NCBI GenBank assembly: GCA_021851405.1
Contig: JAJZDW010000013.1
Coordinates: forward strand, 1 to 64,000
Origin: Pseudomonadota bacterium
GTDB lineage: Bacteria > Pseudomonadota > Gammaproteobacteria > Steroidobacterales > Steroidobacteraceae
Length of the DNA: 64,000 bases
Reading direction: 5' to 3'
Shown: positions 42,618 through 51,159 of the stretch, one piece after another
Position numbering within the stretch: position 1 is the stretch's first letter
Layout: the number at the start of each line of letters is the position of its first letter
Notes under the pieces: model-generated
The model's input: the letters and a program-made list of their open reading frames with translations, nothing else
What the model was told of the DNA's origin: nothing
Database searches by the model: none
Made by a program: the position numbers and the translations under genes

Positions 42618-42823
42618 AGACGCCGGCGTACGTCGGCCAGGACATCGGCTGCCGGCCGGCCGCGATTCTTGTCTAGCTCGTAAGCCGCCAGGCGACGGTC
42701 AAGTTCAGTCTTTTGCTCCGGTGTCACCGGAAGCGCCTTGCGATCCTCAGCGATGCTATCCCATAGGTCTTCAACGAGCTTTATGCGCTCTTCGACCGGA
42801 AGCTGTCGCAGATTGGCGTTCAT
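42614..42823 (-). CDS. Addiction-module antitoxin (CHP02574-like)
   Basis: A 69-residue acidic protein: LPVEERIKLVEDLWDSIAED, ALPVTPEQKTELDRRLAAYE and GRPAADVLADVRRRL. This is the putative addiction module component family (TIGR02574 type), regularly placed just before ParE-like toxins. It should bind and inhibit the toxin. Gene order and the four-base overlap support a functional module that may stabilise the island. Confidence 0.87.
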   Translation of the reverse strand: MNANLRQLPVEERIKLVEDLWDSIAEDRKALPVTPEQKTELDRRLAAYELDKNRGRPAADVLADVRRRL

Positions 42824-43019
42824 GAGAATGTCTCGGGCTCGATCCTATTGAGTCAGCATACCGCCAGAACTGAGCTTGTGCCAAGCCTGCATTTCTTGGC
42901 TATTCGCTCAGAAATGGCGGTCCAGACACGTTGGTGAACGACGCACAATCGGACGCCATGTGACGGCCGAATTGGACACTGCCCAGCCGCATCTGCACCG
43001 ACTCCATTATTGCAGGAGG

Positions 43020-43863
43020 TCAGCAAGATATTTCAAAGCGGCCCGGATGTCGGATGTGCCGCTCCCGCATCTTCATCCGCGCCGCCGGGACGCGCCATTC
43101 CGCTGCTTGCAGGTCGATCTCGCTCCATTCCGCAGCCCGAAGCTCGCTGGGACGTAGAAAGACGAGAGGGGACAACTTCAGGGCGATCAGCGTCGTCGGA
43201 TGCCCTATGTAGTCATCGATGGCGCGGAGTAGGGCGCCGATCTTCGCCGGCTCCGTGATCGCCGCCCGGTTCTCCACCACGACCGGCGCCAAGGCGCCCC
43301 GCAGGTCGGACGTGATGTCCCGCGTCGCTCGACCCGTCGCGATGGCGTACCGGAATATCTGCCCGCAGCGCTGCAGGGCCCGATGCGCCGTCTCGTTCAT
43401 CCCACGGCTCTCGATTGGGCGCAGCACGCCCAGCACCTCAGGTGCCGTGATCTCGGCGATCGGCCGCGACCCCAGGCGAGGGTAAACGAACGAGCCCAAA
43501 ATCCACCGCGCCTGGGTCATCGTGATGGGTGCCAGCCGTTCCGCCTGCATCTCCAGCCATTCCTCGGCAATCACCTTGAAGGTGTCCGCCCTGGCGACCT
43601 TGACCGTCCGCCGCTGCGCGCTCGGGTCGATCCCCCGAGCCAGCAGCTGCCGGGCCTCCTGCAGCTTCTCCCGCGCGTACTGCAGGGTCACATCCGGGTA
43701 CACGCCGAGAGAAATCCCGCGGCTCCCTGCCGTCATATTTGTACTTGAACCGCCACCACCGCGACCCGTTCGCGTTCACCACCATATACCGCCCGCGCTC
43801 GTCATAGACCTTGTATGCCTTCTACTTAGATCTCAGGCTCCGAATCTTCGCATCCGACAACAT
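43020..43863 (-). pseudogene. Tyrosine-recombinase (phage-type) integrase, decayed
   Basis: Three lesions are visible. The start MLSDAKIRSLRSK runs into a TAG (43822-43824, codon 14). After RWWRFKYKYDGREPRDFS a frameshift near 43715-43735 is needed to reach GISLGVYPDVTLQYAREKLQ, the DUF4102 arm of P4-like integrases. The protein then continues through the SAM-like core (TFKVIAEEWLEMQ, RALQRCGQIFRYAIATGRAT) to LRPSELRAAEWSEIDL and stops at 43020, before the catalytic HxxR and Tyr. It cannot recombine. Its position next to tRNA-Leu shows how the island arrived. Confidence 0.85.
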
Positions 43864-43989
43864 GGGCGCCGCTCCGCAGCCCTCTGGGGTAACCGGGACT
43901 CACGCCGACCTGACTGACCCCACTTTTCGCACCTCGGGCGTGTGGTCATGCCCCTGGATGGCGGCAGACGGGTGTCGGCGGGTGTCGAT

Positions 43990-44020
43990 GCGGAAACACT
44001 GCGATTCCCAGTGTTTCCGC
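43990..44020. other. 12-bp hairpin between tRNA-Leu and the integrase
   Basis: A perfect stem GCGGAAACACTG / CAGTGTTTCCGC (43990-44001, 44009-44020) with a 7-base loop. It lies 53 bases past the tRNA 3' end on the minus strand, so it could terminate the tRNA transcript, although no T tract follows. It could also be part of the integrase attachment region. Confidence 0.5.
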
Positions 44021-44072
44021 GCAATGTTGGGATGTTGGAGGACGGGCAGGGAAGGCGGGGTTTGAATCCACC

Positions 44073-44424
44073 TGGTGCCCGGGGCCGGACTCGAACCGGC
44101 ATGGAGTTGCCCCCGAGGGATTTTCATACCCACTACGGTTTACACCGCTGCGTTCGCCCGGCGAGTTCGCCGGCCACGACGCATTTGGGGTCTGGACTTT
44201 ACCTTCACCGTGCCGCGACACGATCACGCCTCGCGGTTTAGGCAGGGGCCGTCAAGTCTCTACACTTTCCGGGCAGCCCCGCGGCCGCTCGGCTTAGCTC
44301 GGTATTGCAGCCACCGTGACGTGCTGCTGGTCCACCGACTTTGACCCCATTCACACCGGGCGTTTCCGCCCCGGGTGCTCAACTTCGTTAAGTCCCTTGC
44401 GTCTACCAATTTCGCCACCCGGGC
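44073..44424 (-). tRNA. tRNA-Leu(UAA), interrupted by a group I intron
   Basis: On the minus strand the 5' half GCCCGGGTGGCGAAATTGGT through AGACGCAAGGGACTT ends at 44390. The 3' half AAAATCCCTCGGGGGCAAC with T-arm CCGGTTCGAGTCCGG and CCCGGGCACCA starts at 44124. Joined, they give a complete leucine tRNA with acceptor stem GCCCGGG/CCCGGGC, encoded CCA, long variable arm, and the anticodon loop CTTAAAA (anticodon UAA) on the stem AGGGA/TCCCT. The 265 bases between the halves form the intron. The genomic island abuts the 3' end, as tyrosine integrases often use tRNA 3' ends as attachment sites. Confidence 0.93.
44125..44389 (-). other. Group I self-splicing intron in the tRNA-Leu(UAA) anticodon loop
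   Basis: A 265-nt insertion after the first U of the UAA anticodon, the same site as the cyanobacterial tRNA-Leu intron. The 5' exon ends in U and the intron ends in G, the two rules for group I splicing. Core elements resemble the Anabaena intron: GTGTAGAGACTTGACGG (44249-44265, R/P7 region), AAGGTAAAGTCCAG (about 44192-44206, S region) and ATACCGAGCTAAGCCGAG (P3/P4 side). It has no open reading frame, so no homing endonuclease. Confidence 0.88.
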
Positions 44425-44592
44425 AAGGGAGGCCGGCGCATTCTACCCGAGGCCCGAGCGTCCCTGGCACCGTTGCGTGCTCGAGGCAATAAGGAGCCCT
44501 ACCTATGCTCGGTTGCGCAGTGCCTATGGAGATAAATGTCCGAATTGGCGAGACTTGCCGCCCATCGAGGCTGTGATGGGCCGATGAGAGGC

Positions 44593-45222
44593 ATGTCCGA
44601 GACGACGCTCAAAGGGGAAAATGTGCATCTGTGGCGCGGCGAGCGGCACGTGCTGCGCGGCGTCGCCTTCACGGTCTCCGGTGGGGAGTGCCTGCAGCTG
44701 ACCGGGCCGAACGGGGCCGGCAAGACGAGCCTGCTGCGCACCGTGTGCGGCATGGCCTACCCGGAGGCCGGACGGATCTGCTGGCGGGGCACGGACGTGC
44801 GCGAGGACCTGCCGAGCTTTCACGCCGAAATGGCCTATCTCGGCCATGAGCCGCCCCTGAAGATGGAGCTCACGGGCCGCGAGAACCTGCACTACTGGGT
44901 CGCCGTGCGCCGGCGGTTCGCCGCCGCGGAACTCGAGGCCGTGCTCGGGCGGGTCGGCGCAGGACGCTGGGCCGACCGACCGGTGCGCACGCTCTCGGCC
45001 GGTCAGAAGCGGCGGGTGGCCCTCGCGGGGCTCCTGCTGATGGCGGTGCCGCTCTGGCTCCTCGATGAACCCACCACGAATCTCGATGTCGAAGGGCAGC
45101 ACCTCGTGGGCGCCCTGATCGACGAGCATCTCGCCGCCGGCGGGCTGGTCATGGCGGCCGTACATCATCCGCTCGCGGTCTCGGAGCGGGGACTGCGGCG
45201 ATTGGAGCTGGGCGGTGTCTGA
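44593..45222 (+). CDS. ccmA: CcmA, heme exporter ATP-binding protein
   Basis: A 209-residue ABC ATPase. Walker A is LTGPNGAGKTSLLRTVCG, the signature is TLSAGQKRRVALAGLLL, Walker B is LWLLDEPTTNLD, and the switch His is in AAVHHPLAV. CcmA powers release of holo-CcmE from CcmC. The start is uncertain: ATG 44593 gives the normal family length, while ATG 44536 has a better ribosome site (GGAG) and would add 19 residues. It is the first gene of a complete ccm operon and overlaps ccmB by 8 bases. Confidence 0.9.
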   Translation: MSETTLKGENVHLWRGERHVLRGVAFTVSGGECLQLTGPNGAGKTSLLRTVCGMAYPEAGRICWRGTDVREDLPSFHAEMAYLGHEPPLKMELTGRENLHYWVAVRRRFAAAELEAVLGRVGAGRWADRPVRTLSAGQKRRVALAGLLLMAVPLWLLDEPTTNLDVEGQHLVGALIDEHLAAGGLVMAAVHHPLAVSERGLRRLELGGV

Positions 45223-45949
45223 GCTGAGTGTCGTTCCGTCCCTGACGCGCCCCGAGCGGGCCCCGCGCAACGCGCCGGGCGCCGCCGCGGTGGCCTGGAT
45301 GATGCTCGAGCGTGACCTGAAGCTTGCCTTTCGCAAGGCGAGCCAGCTGGTCCAGCCGCTCGCGTTTTTCGCCATGGTGACCACGCTGTTCCCGCTCGCC
45401 ATCACCCCCGAGCTGACCCGCCTGCGGCACATCGCCTCCGGCGTGCTGTGGGCGGCGGCACTGCTGTCCTCGCTCCTGGCGCTCGAGTTCCTGTTCCGCG
45501 ACGACGCCCAGGACGGCACGCTCGAGCAGTACGCGCTCTCCGGGCGCGCCCTGACGGGGCTCCTGGCCGCCAAGACCGCCGCGCACTGGCTGCTCACGGG
45601 GCTGCCGCTCGCCCTCATCGCACCGCTCGCGGCCGTCTCCCTCGGCGTGCCGGCCCATGCACTGCCCGGGATCCTGGCCTCGGTGACGCTCGGCACCGTG
45701 ACGATGAGCCTGCTCGGGGCCATCGGCGCGGCGCTCACCCTCGGGGTGCGGCGCGCCGGGGCGCTGCTCTCGCTGCTGACACTGCCGCTCGCCATCCCGG
45801 TGCTGATTTTCGGCGCGCACGCGACCCAGCTGGCGATCCGCGGCCAGCCGTACGGCGCGGCGCTGACGCTGCTCGGCGCACTGGCGGTGTTCGGCATGAC
45901 CCTGGCACCGCTCGCGGCGGCCGCCGCCGTTCGCATCAACTTGGAGTGA
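45215..45949 (+). CDS. ccmB: CcmB, heme exporter membrane subunit
   Basis: A 244-residue protein with six membrane helices after a hydrophilic start of about 25 residues, slightly longer than usual. Family elements: RDLKLAFRKASQLVQPLAFF, FRDDAQDGTLEQYALSGRAL and the C-terminal LPLAIPVLIFGA. It forms the ABC complex with CcmA and CcmC. The GTG start overlaps the end of ccmA. Confidence 0.92.
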   Translation: MSELSVVPSLTRPERAPRNAPGAAAVAWMMLERDLKLAFRKASQLVQPLAFFAMVTTLFPLAITPELTRLRHIASGVLWAAALLSSLLALEFLFRDDAQDGTLEQYALSGRALTGLLAAKTAAHWLLTGLPLALIAPLAAVSLGVPAHALPGILASVTLGTVTMSLLGAIGAALTLGVRRAGALLSLLTLPLAIPVLIFGAHATQLAIRGQPYGAALTLLGALAVFGMTLAPLAAAAAVRINLE

Positions 45950-45962
45950 GGGCTCACCGCAG

Positions 45963-46700
45963 ATGACCTGGACGTGGTTTCATCGGCTCGCTTCCCCGCC
46001 GCACCTGTACCGGACCGCGGGGCGGCTGACGCCCTGGTTTGCGTGGCCCGCGGCGCTCTTGATCATCGCCGGACTGATCGGCGGGCTGTGGCTCGCGCCG
46101 CCCGATTACCAGCAGGGCGATGCCTACCGCATCATGTACGTACATGCCCCGAGCGCGTGGCTGTCACTCATGGTGTATACGATCATGGCCGTGGCCGGCG
46201 CGATCGGTCTGATCTGGCGCATGAAGGCCGCGCACGCGCTCGCCGCCGCGGCGGCACCGATCGGCGCCTCCTTCACGCTCGCGACGCTCGTCACCGGCTC
46301 GCTGTGGGGCAAGCCGATGTGGGGCACGTACTGGCAATGGGATCCGCGCCTGACCTCGGAGCTGCTGCTGTTCTTTCTGTACCTGGGTTACATGGGGCTG
46401 CGCGCGGCGTTCGAGGATCTGCAGCGCGCCGATCGGGTGAGCGCGGTGCTCGCCGTGGTCGGGGTGATCAACGTGCCGATCATCCACTACTCGGTGGTGT
46501 GGTGGAACTCGCTGCACCAGGGGCCCTCAGTGATGTATCTCGGCAAGCCCACGATGCCGCCCTCGATGCTCGTGCCGCTGCTGCTGATGTTTCTCGGCTT
46601 TACGTTGTTCTTCGGGGCGGTGGTGCTGGTGCGCCTGCAGGGCGAGGTGCTCAATCGCGAGCGCGCCGCACACTGGGTGGAAGAGGAGCTCGGCGCATGA
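45963..46700 (+). CDS. ccmC: CcmC, heme delivery membrane protein
   Basis: A 245-residue protein with six membrane helices. The tryptophan-rich WWD domain reads GKPMWGTYWQWDPRLTSELL, and two heme-ligand histidines occur at YVHAPSAW and in IHYSVVWWNSLHQG. CcmC loads heme onto CcmE. It begins 13 bases after ccmB and its stop overlaps the ccmD start (ATGA). Confidence 0.93.
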   Translation: MTWTWFHRLASPPHLYRTAGRLTPWFAWPAALLIIAGLIGGLWLAPPDYQQGDAYRIMYVHAPSAWLSLMVYTIMAVAGAIGLIWRMKAAHALAAAAAPIGASFTLATLVTGSLWGKPMWGTYWQWDPRLTSELLLFFLYLGYMGLRAAFEDLQRADRVSAVLAVVGVINVPIIHYSVVWWNSLHQGPSVMYLGKPTMPPSMLVPLLLMFLGFTLFFGAVVLVRLQGEVLNRERAAHWVEEELGA

Positions 46701-46858
46701 TGCGATTTCTCGACATGGGCGGGTATTATCCCTGGGTGTGGCCGGCGTACGCCGTGACACTCGGGGTGATGGGCCTGAACATCTACTGGGCCATGCGCCT
46801 GCGCGAGCGGGCGCGGCGAGCGGCGCTGCGCAGACTGCAGACGCAGGAGGAGCCATGA
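46697..46858 (+). CDS. ccmD: CcmD, small heme exporter subunit
   Basis: A 53-residue single-helix protein: MGGYYPWVWPAYAVTLGVMG followed by a basic tail RLRERARRAALRRL. The G(G)Y-x-xWVWPAY start is typical of CcmD, which helps release holo-CcmE from CcmABC. It overlaps ccmC and ccmE by four bases each. Confidence 0.9.
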   Translation: MMRFLDMGGYYPWVWPAYAVTLGVMGLNIYWAMRLRERARRAALRRLQTQEEP

Positions 46859-47376
46859 CACCGACCCGACGCCGCCGGCTGTTGCTGGTGATCGGCATTC
46901 TCACCGGCGTTTCGATTGCCGGCGGGCTCGCGCTCTCGGCGTTTCGCCAGAACGTGACGTTCTACTTCGTGCCCACCCAGGTCGCCGCGGGCAAGGCGCC
47001 CATCGGGGAGTCGTTCCGGCTCGGCGGCATGGTGGCCAAGGGCAGCGTGCACCGCACACCCGGCAGCATGCAGGTGCGCTTCATGGTCACCGACTACCAG
47101 CACGAGATTCCGGTGGAGTACACCGGGGTGCTGCCGGATCTGTTCCGCGAGAACTCCGGGGTGATCGTGCACGGCAAGCTGCTGCCCGACGGGGTGTTCC
47201 TCGCCAATCAGGTGCTCGCCAAGCACGACCAGAACTACCGTCCGCCGGGCATCCACCAGCCCTGGGGGATCCGGCACGGCGATCCGCGCGACCCGGCGCT
47301 CGCGGTGAGCGCGACGGCGAGCGCCGCCGGCGCGCACAGCAGCACCATCGAGGCGGCCACGGAGTACGCCAAGTGA
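46855..47376 (+). CDS. ccmE: CcmE, periplasmic heme chaperone
   Basis: A 173-residue membrane-anchored protein. After a basic start (TPTRRRRLLLVIGILTG) one helix is followed by a beta-barrel (OB-like) domain with GESFRLGGMVAKGSVHR and GVLPDLFRENSGVIVHG. The heme attachment His is in VLAKHDQNYRPPG, with the nearby Tyr. CcmE covalently carries heme from CcmC to CcmF. The C-terminus is extended and Ala/Ser-rich. Confidence 0.93.
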   Translation: MTPTRRRRLLLVIGILTGVSIAGGLALSAFRQNVTFYFVPTQVAAGKAPIGESFRLGGMVAKGSVHRTPGSMQVRFMVTDYQHEIPVEYTGVLPDLFRENSGVIVHGKLLPDGVFLANQVLAKHDQNYRPPGIHQPWGIRHGDPRDPALAVSATASAAGAHSSTIEAATEYAK

Positions 47377-49334
47377 TTCCGGAGCTCGGCCAGTTCGCCC
47401 TCATCCTCGCGCTGCTGCTGGCGGTGCTGCAGGCGTTCTTCGGCATCGCCGGTCCCGCGCTCGGGCGCGAGCGCTGGACCGCCGCGGTGGTCCCGGCGGT
47501 CGCCGGGCAGTTCGTCATGGTCAGCACCGCGATGGGCTGCCTGATGGCCGCCTTCATCGGCAATGATTTCTCGGTGCGCTACGTGGCGGAGAACTCCAAC
47601 TCCGCGCTGCCGCTGTTCTACCGCATCGCCGGGGTCTGGGGCGCGCACTCCGGCTCGCTGCTGCTGTGGATCTTCCTGCTCGCCTGCTGGACGGTCGCGG
47701 CCGCCATCGGCACCGCGCGCCTGCCGCGCAACTTCGCCGCGCGGGTGCTCGGCGTGCTCGGCACCATCAGCATCGGCTTTCTCCTCTACACCCTCATCAC
47801 CTCCAACCCCTTCGTGCGGCTCGATCCGCCCTGGGCCGACGGACTGGGCTTGAACCCCATCCTGCAGGACCCCGGACTCGCCGTGCACCCGCCGGTGCTC
47901 TACACCGGTTACGTCGGGCTCGCCGTCGCGTTTGCGTTCGCCGGGGCGGCGCTGCTCGAGGGGCGGCTCGATCGCGAGTGGGCCCGCTGGACGCGCCCGT
48001 GGGCGACGAGCGCCTGGGCGTTTCTCACCTGCGGCATCACGCTCGGCAGCTGGTGGGCGTACTACACGCTCGGCTGGGGCGGGTTCTGGTTCTGGGATCC
48101 GGTCGAGAACGCCTCGTTCATGCCCTGGCTGATGGGCACCGCGCTCATCCACTCCCTCGCGGTGACCGAGAAGCGCGGCCTGTTCAAGAGCTGGACGCTG
48201 CTGCTGGCGGTGCTCGGGTTCTCCTTGAGCCTGATCGGCACGTTCCTCGTGCGCTCCGGGGTGCTGATCTCGGTGCACTCGTTCGTGGCGAGCCCCGGCC
48301 GCGGGGAGTTCATCCTCACCTTCCTCGTGATCATGATCGGCGCGGCGCTCGCGCTCTATGCCTGGCGCGCCCCGCAGATGCAGTCCGAGGCGGGCTTCGA
48401 GCTGAGCGCGCGCGAGTCGTTCCTGCTCTTCAACAACATCCTGCTGGTGACCGCCTGCGGCACCGTCTTCGCCGGCGAGATGGCCCCGATCATCTCCCTC
48501 GCGCTGCATCTGGGCAAACTCTCGGTCGGCCCACCGTACTTCAACCCCACCTTCCTGGTCTCGATGTTGCCGCTGCTCGCGCTGTTGCCGCTCGGGATCC
48601 ACGCGCGCTGGAAGCGCGGCGGACTCGGTGAGCGCGGCCGCACGCTGCTGATCACGCTCGCGGCCGCGGCGCTGATCGGCTGCGCGGTGGCCTTCGGGGT
48701 GTTCACCGGCGCCGGCATCCTCTCCCCGGTGAGCATGACGCTCGGGGCGTGGATCATTCTCGCCTCGCTGATCGATCCGATCGACCGGCTGCGCCGGCGA
48801 ATCGCCGTGCCGCGCGCGGTGCTAGGGATGACCGTTGCGCACATCGGGCTCGGCGTGTTCGTGATTGCCATGACCGCAGTGCAGGGGTTCACGGCCGAAC
48901 AGGATGTCGCGCTCACGCGCGGCATGAGTGCCCGCGATGGCGGTTACACCTTCCAGTTCGAGCGCATCAAGCCGGTGCACGGTCCGAACTACGGCGGGGC
49001 CGAGGCGAAGATCCTCGTCACCCGCAACGGTCACCCGGTGACCGTGATGTATCCGCAGAAGCGCACCTACTGGGTGCAGCACATGGTCACGACGCACTCG
49101 GCGATTGACCTCAACGGCGGCAGCAACATCCTGGTCGCCTTAGGCCAGGATCTCGGCGATGGGCGTTGGAGCTTCCGGCTGCAGGTCCGTCCGCTGGTGC
49201 TGTACATCTGGATCGGGGCGCTGATCATGGCCGCCGGCGGACTGCTCGCCATCACCGACCGACGCTACCGGCTCGCCGAGGCGCGCGAGGCGGCGCCGGA
49301 CGGTCCGCTGCCGGCGGGGGGCTCGAGCCCATGA
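47373..49334 (+). CDS. ccmF: CcmF, heme lyase membrane subunit
   Basis: A 653-residue protein with about 14 membrane helices. The WWD domain is GGFWFWDPVENASFMPWL, preceded by LGSWWAYYTLGW; VHPPVLYTGYVG and HSFVASPGRGEF are further family marks. CcmF with CcmH attaches heme to apocytochrome c. GTG start overlapping the ccmE stop; stop overlapping ccmG by ATGA. Confidence 0.94.
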   Translation: MIPELGQFALILALLLAVLQAFFGIAGPALGRERWTAAVVPAVAGQFVMVSTAMGCLMAAFIGNDFSVRYVAENSNSALPLFYRIAGVWGAHSGSLLLWIFLLACWTVAAAIGTARLPRNFAARVLGVLGTISIGFLLYTLITSNPFVRLDPPWADGLGLNPILQDPGLAVHPPVLYTGYVGLAVAFAFAGAALLEGRLDREWARWTRPWATSAWAFLTCGITLGSWWAYYTLGWGGFWFWDPVENASFMPWLMGTALIHSLAVTEKRGLFKSWTLLLAVLGFSLSLIGTFLVRSGVLISVHSFVASPGRGEFILTFLVIMIGAALALYAWRAPQMQSEAGFELSARESFLLFNNILLVTACGTVFAGEMAPIISLALHLGKLSVGPPYFNPTFLVSMLPLLALLPLGIHARWKRGGLGERGRTLLITLAAAALIGCAVAFGVFTGAGILSPVSMTLGAWIILASLIDPIDRLRRRIAVPRAVLGMTVAHIGLGVFVIAMTAVQGFTAEQDVALTRGMSARDGGYTFQFERIKPVHGPNYGGAEAKILVTRNGHPVTVMYPQKRTYWVQHMVTTHSAIDLNGGSNILVALGQDLGDGRWSFRLQVRPLVLYIWIGALIMAAGGLLAITDRRYRLAEAREAAPDGPLPAGGSSP

Positions 49335-49873
49335 TGCGCTACTTCGCACCCCTGGCGGTGTTCGCCGTCATCGTGGTGATCTTCGCATTCGGGCTGCACC
49401 AGGCGCCGCGCAAGGATCTCGTGCCCTCGCCGCTGATCGGCAAACCGGCGCCGAGCTTCACGCTGCCGAGTCTCGCCGATCCGCAGACCCCGGTGAGCAA
49501 CGCCGCGCTGCGCGGGCACTGGTATCTGCTGAACGTGTGGGGCACCTGGTGCGTCTCCTGTCGCATCGAGTCGCCGGAACTGCTCGCCATCGCGCACACC
49601 GGCGTGGTGCCGGTGATCGGGCTCGACTGGAAGGACCGCCGCAGTGCGGCCATCCGCTACCTGCAGCAGCGCGGCAACCCGTATCAGCAAATCGCGTTCG
49701 ATCCGGGCGGACTCGAAGCCATCCACTGGGGCGTGTACGGCGCGCCGGAGACCTTCATCGTCAATCCGCAGGGCATCATCGTGTACAAGTACATCGGCCC
49801 GATCACCCCCGGCGCGTGGGCGCGGGATTTCCTGCCGCGGCTGCGGGCCGGGCAGGCGGTGTCCGGCTCATGA
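49331..49873 (+). CDS. ccmG: CcmG/DsbE, thiol:disulfide interchange protein
   Basis: A 180-residue membrane-tethered thioredoxin. One N-terminal helix (FAPLAVFAVIVVIFAFGL), then the redox site NVWGTWCVSCRIESPEL and the cis-Pro region GVYGAPETFIVNPQG. It keeps apocytochrome Cys pairs reduced for heme attachment. Overlaps ccmF and ccmH by four bases each. Confidence 0.93.
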   Translation: MMRYFAPLAVFAVIVVIFAFGLHQAPRKDLVPSPLIGKPAPSFTLPSLADPQTPVSNAALRGHWYLLNVWGTWCVSCRIESPELLAIAHTGVVPVIGLDWKDRRSAAIRYLQQRGNPYQQIAFDPGGLEAIHWGVYGAPETFIVNPQGIIVYKYIGPITPGAWARDFLPRLRAGQAVSGS

Positions 49874-50343
49874 GCCGCCGCGCGCCGCTCGGCGCTCTGC
49901 TGCTGACGGTGCTGACGCTGCTGGCCGCACCGTTTGCGCACGCCATCGCCCCGACCCGCATGCCCACTCCTGCGCTCGAGGCGCGTTACGAGCGGCTGAT
50001 CCACAACTTCCGCTGCATGCAGTGTCAGGACGAGTCGCTGGCGAACTCCCCGGTGAGCCTCGCGGCCGACATGCGCCGGCAGATCCGCCAGATGCTGCTC
50101 GCCGGGGACACCGATGCACAGATCCGCCATTTCTTCGTCGCCCGCTACGGCTACTTCATCCTGTTCAAGCCACCGTTCGTGTTGAAAACCGCCTGGCTGT
50201 GGCTCACTCCGCTCGTGCTGCTGGTGATCGGCGCGGTGAGTGCGCTGTGGTTCATTCGCGGGCGCGCCGCGGCCGTCGATGGCGATGATGATGAGGATGA
50301 GAGGTTTGATGACGGCCTCACCGGGCCGCGGAAGCACACCTGA
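49870..50343 (+). CDS. ccmH: CcmH, apocytochrome thiol-reducing protein
   Basis: A 157-residue protein with a signal helix, the RCMQCQ redox motif (FRCMQCQDESLANS), the family segment VARYGYFILFKPP and a C-terminal membrane helix. The acidic tail is slightly longer than usual. It works with CcmG and CcmF. The stop overlaps the ccmI start by one base (TGATG). Confidence 0.93.
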   Translation: MSRRAPLGALLLTVLTLLAAPFAHAIAPTRMPTPALEARYERLIHNFRCMQCQDESLANSPVSLAADMRRQIRQMLLAGDTDAQIRHFFVARYGYFILFKPPFVLKTAWLWLTPLVLLVIGAVSALWFIRGRAAAVDGDDDEDERFDDGLTGPRKHT

Positions 50344-51026
50344 TGATCGCATTCATTTTGCTCGCGACGCTGCTCACGGCGATGGCCGTCGGAGTGGTGT
50401 TGATCCCGCTGATCCGCCCGCTGCGCACCCAACAGGCACCGGCGCTCTGGGCGGCGCTCGGTTCGTGCCTGCTGCTCGCCGGCGGCGCGACGGCGCTGTA
50501 TGTGCACTTCAGCACCTGGTCGTGGCGCCTTAATCCCGGCATCGACTCGCCCGAGAGCCCGATCGAGCAGCTGATCGGCCACCTCCATGCGCATCCGCGC
50601 GATCTCGATGCGTGGCTGAAGCTCGGTAAGTCCTACGTCGTGCTGCAGGAGTACCCGCTCGCGGTGCGCGCCTTCCGGCATGCCGATCGGGTCGCCGGCG
50701 GGCGCAGCGCGCCGGCGCTGATCGGGGAGGCCGAGGCGATGATCCTCATCCACGATGCGACGCTCGACGGGCCGGCGGGGCAGCTGATCGAGAGAGCACT
50801 GGTGCTCGAGCCGAATTCTCCCAAGGCGCTGTTCTTCGGGGCGGCCGAGGCGATGCGCCGCGGGGACCTGACGCTGGCGCGTTCGCGCTTCACTCAGCTG
50901 CTCGCCATGCAGCCGCCGCCGGACGTGCAGGTCGTGTTGAAACGGGAAATTGCTGCGATCGACGCCAAAATGGCGCCGAAAAAGCCGCAACCTGCACCGA
51001 AATTGGCGAAATCTTCCCGGGGCTGA
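50343..51026 (+). CDS. ccmI: CcmI-like TPR protein of cytochrome c biogenesis
   Basis: A 227-residue protein with two N-terminal membrane helices and a tetratricopeptide part: DLDAWLKLGKSYVVLQEYPL, ALVLEPNSPKALFFGAAEAM and RSRFTQLLAMQPPPDVQ. Short for a full CcmI (about 400 residues), closer to the truncated form fused or split in many proteobacteria. It presents apocytochrome to the CcmFH lyase. Last gene of the operon; a GC-rich hairpin follows. Confidence 0.85.
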   Translation: MIAFILLATLLTAMAVGVVLIPLIRPLRTQQAPALWAALGSCLLLAGGATALYVHFSTWSWRLNPGIDSPESPIEQLIGHLHAHPRDLDAWLKLGKSYVVLQEYPLAVRAFRHADRVAGGRSAPALIGEAEAMILIHDATLDGPAGQLIERALVLEPNSPKALFFGAAEAMRRGDLTLARSRFTQLLAMQPPPDVQVVLKREIAAIDAKMAPKKPQPAPKLAKSSRG

Positions 51027-51093
51027 ACGGGTCTGCCTCCGCGGGCGTTACCGTTGCAGGAACTGAATCGACTTTGGGGTAGTCTTATGTTGA

Positions 51094-51112
51094 GCGGCGG
51101 CGGTGCCGCCGC
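51094..51112 (+). terminator. GC-rich hairpin after ccmI
   Basis: GCGGCGGC and GCCGCCGC (51094-51101, 51105-51112) with a 3-base loop, 67 bases after the ccmI stop and followed by a weak GGGTTCTT. A plausible terminator for the ccm operon, upstream of the KGG-protein gene. Confidence 0.45.
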
Positions 51113-51159
51113 GGGTTCTTCGGAACCGGTTTCTGAGTCCCCAGTGAAGGAGAGCGCTC

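Noticed and set aside
44073..44424. Two separate partial tRNA genes
   Set aside because: The halves fit together exactly at the anticodon loop, share one acceptor stem, and the spacer has group I intron boundary bases and core elements.
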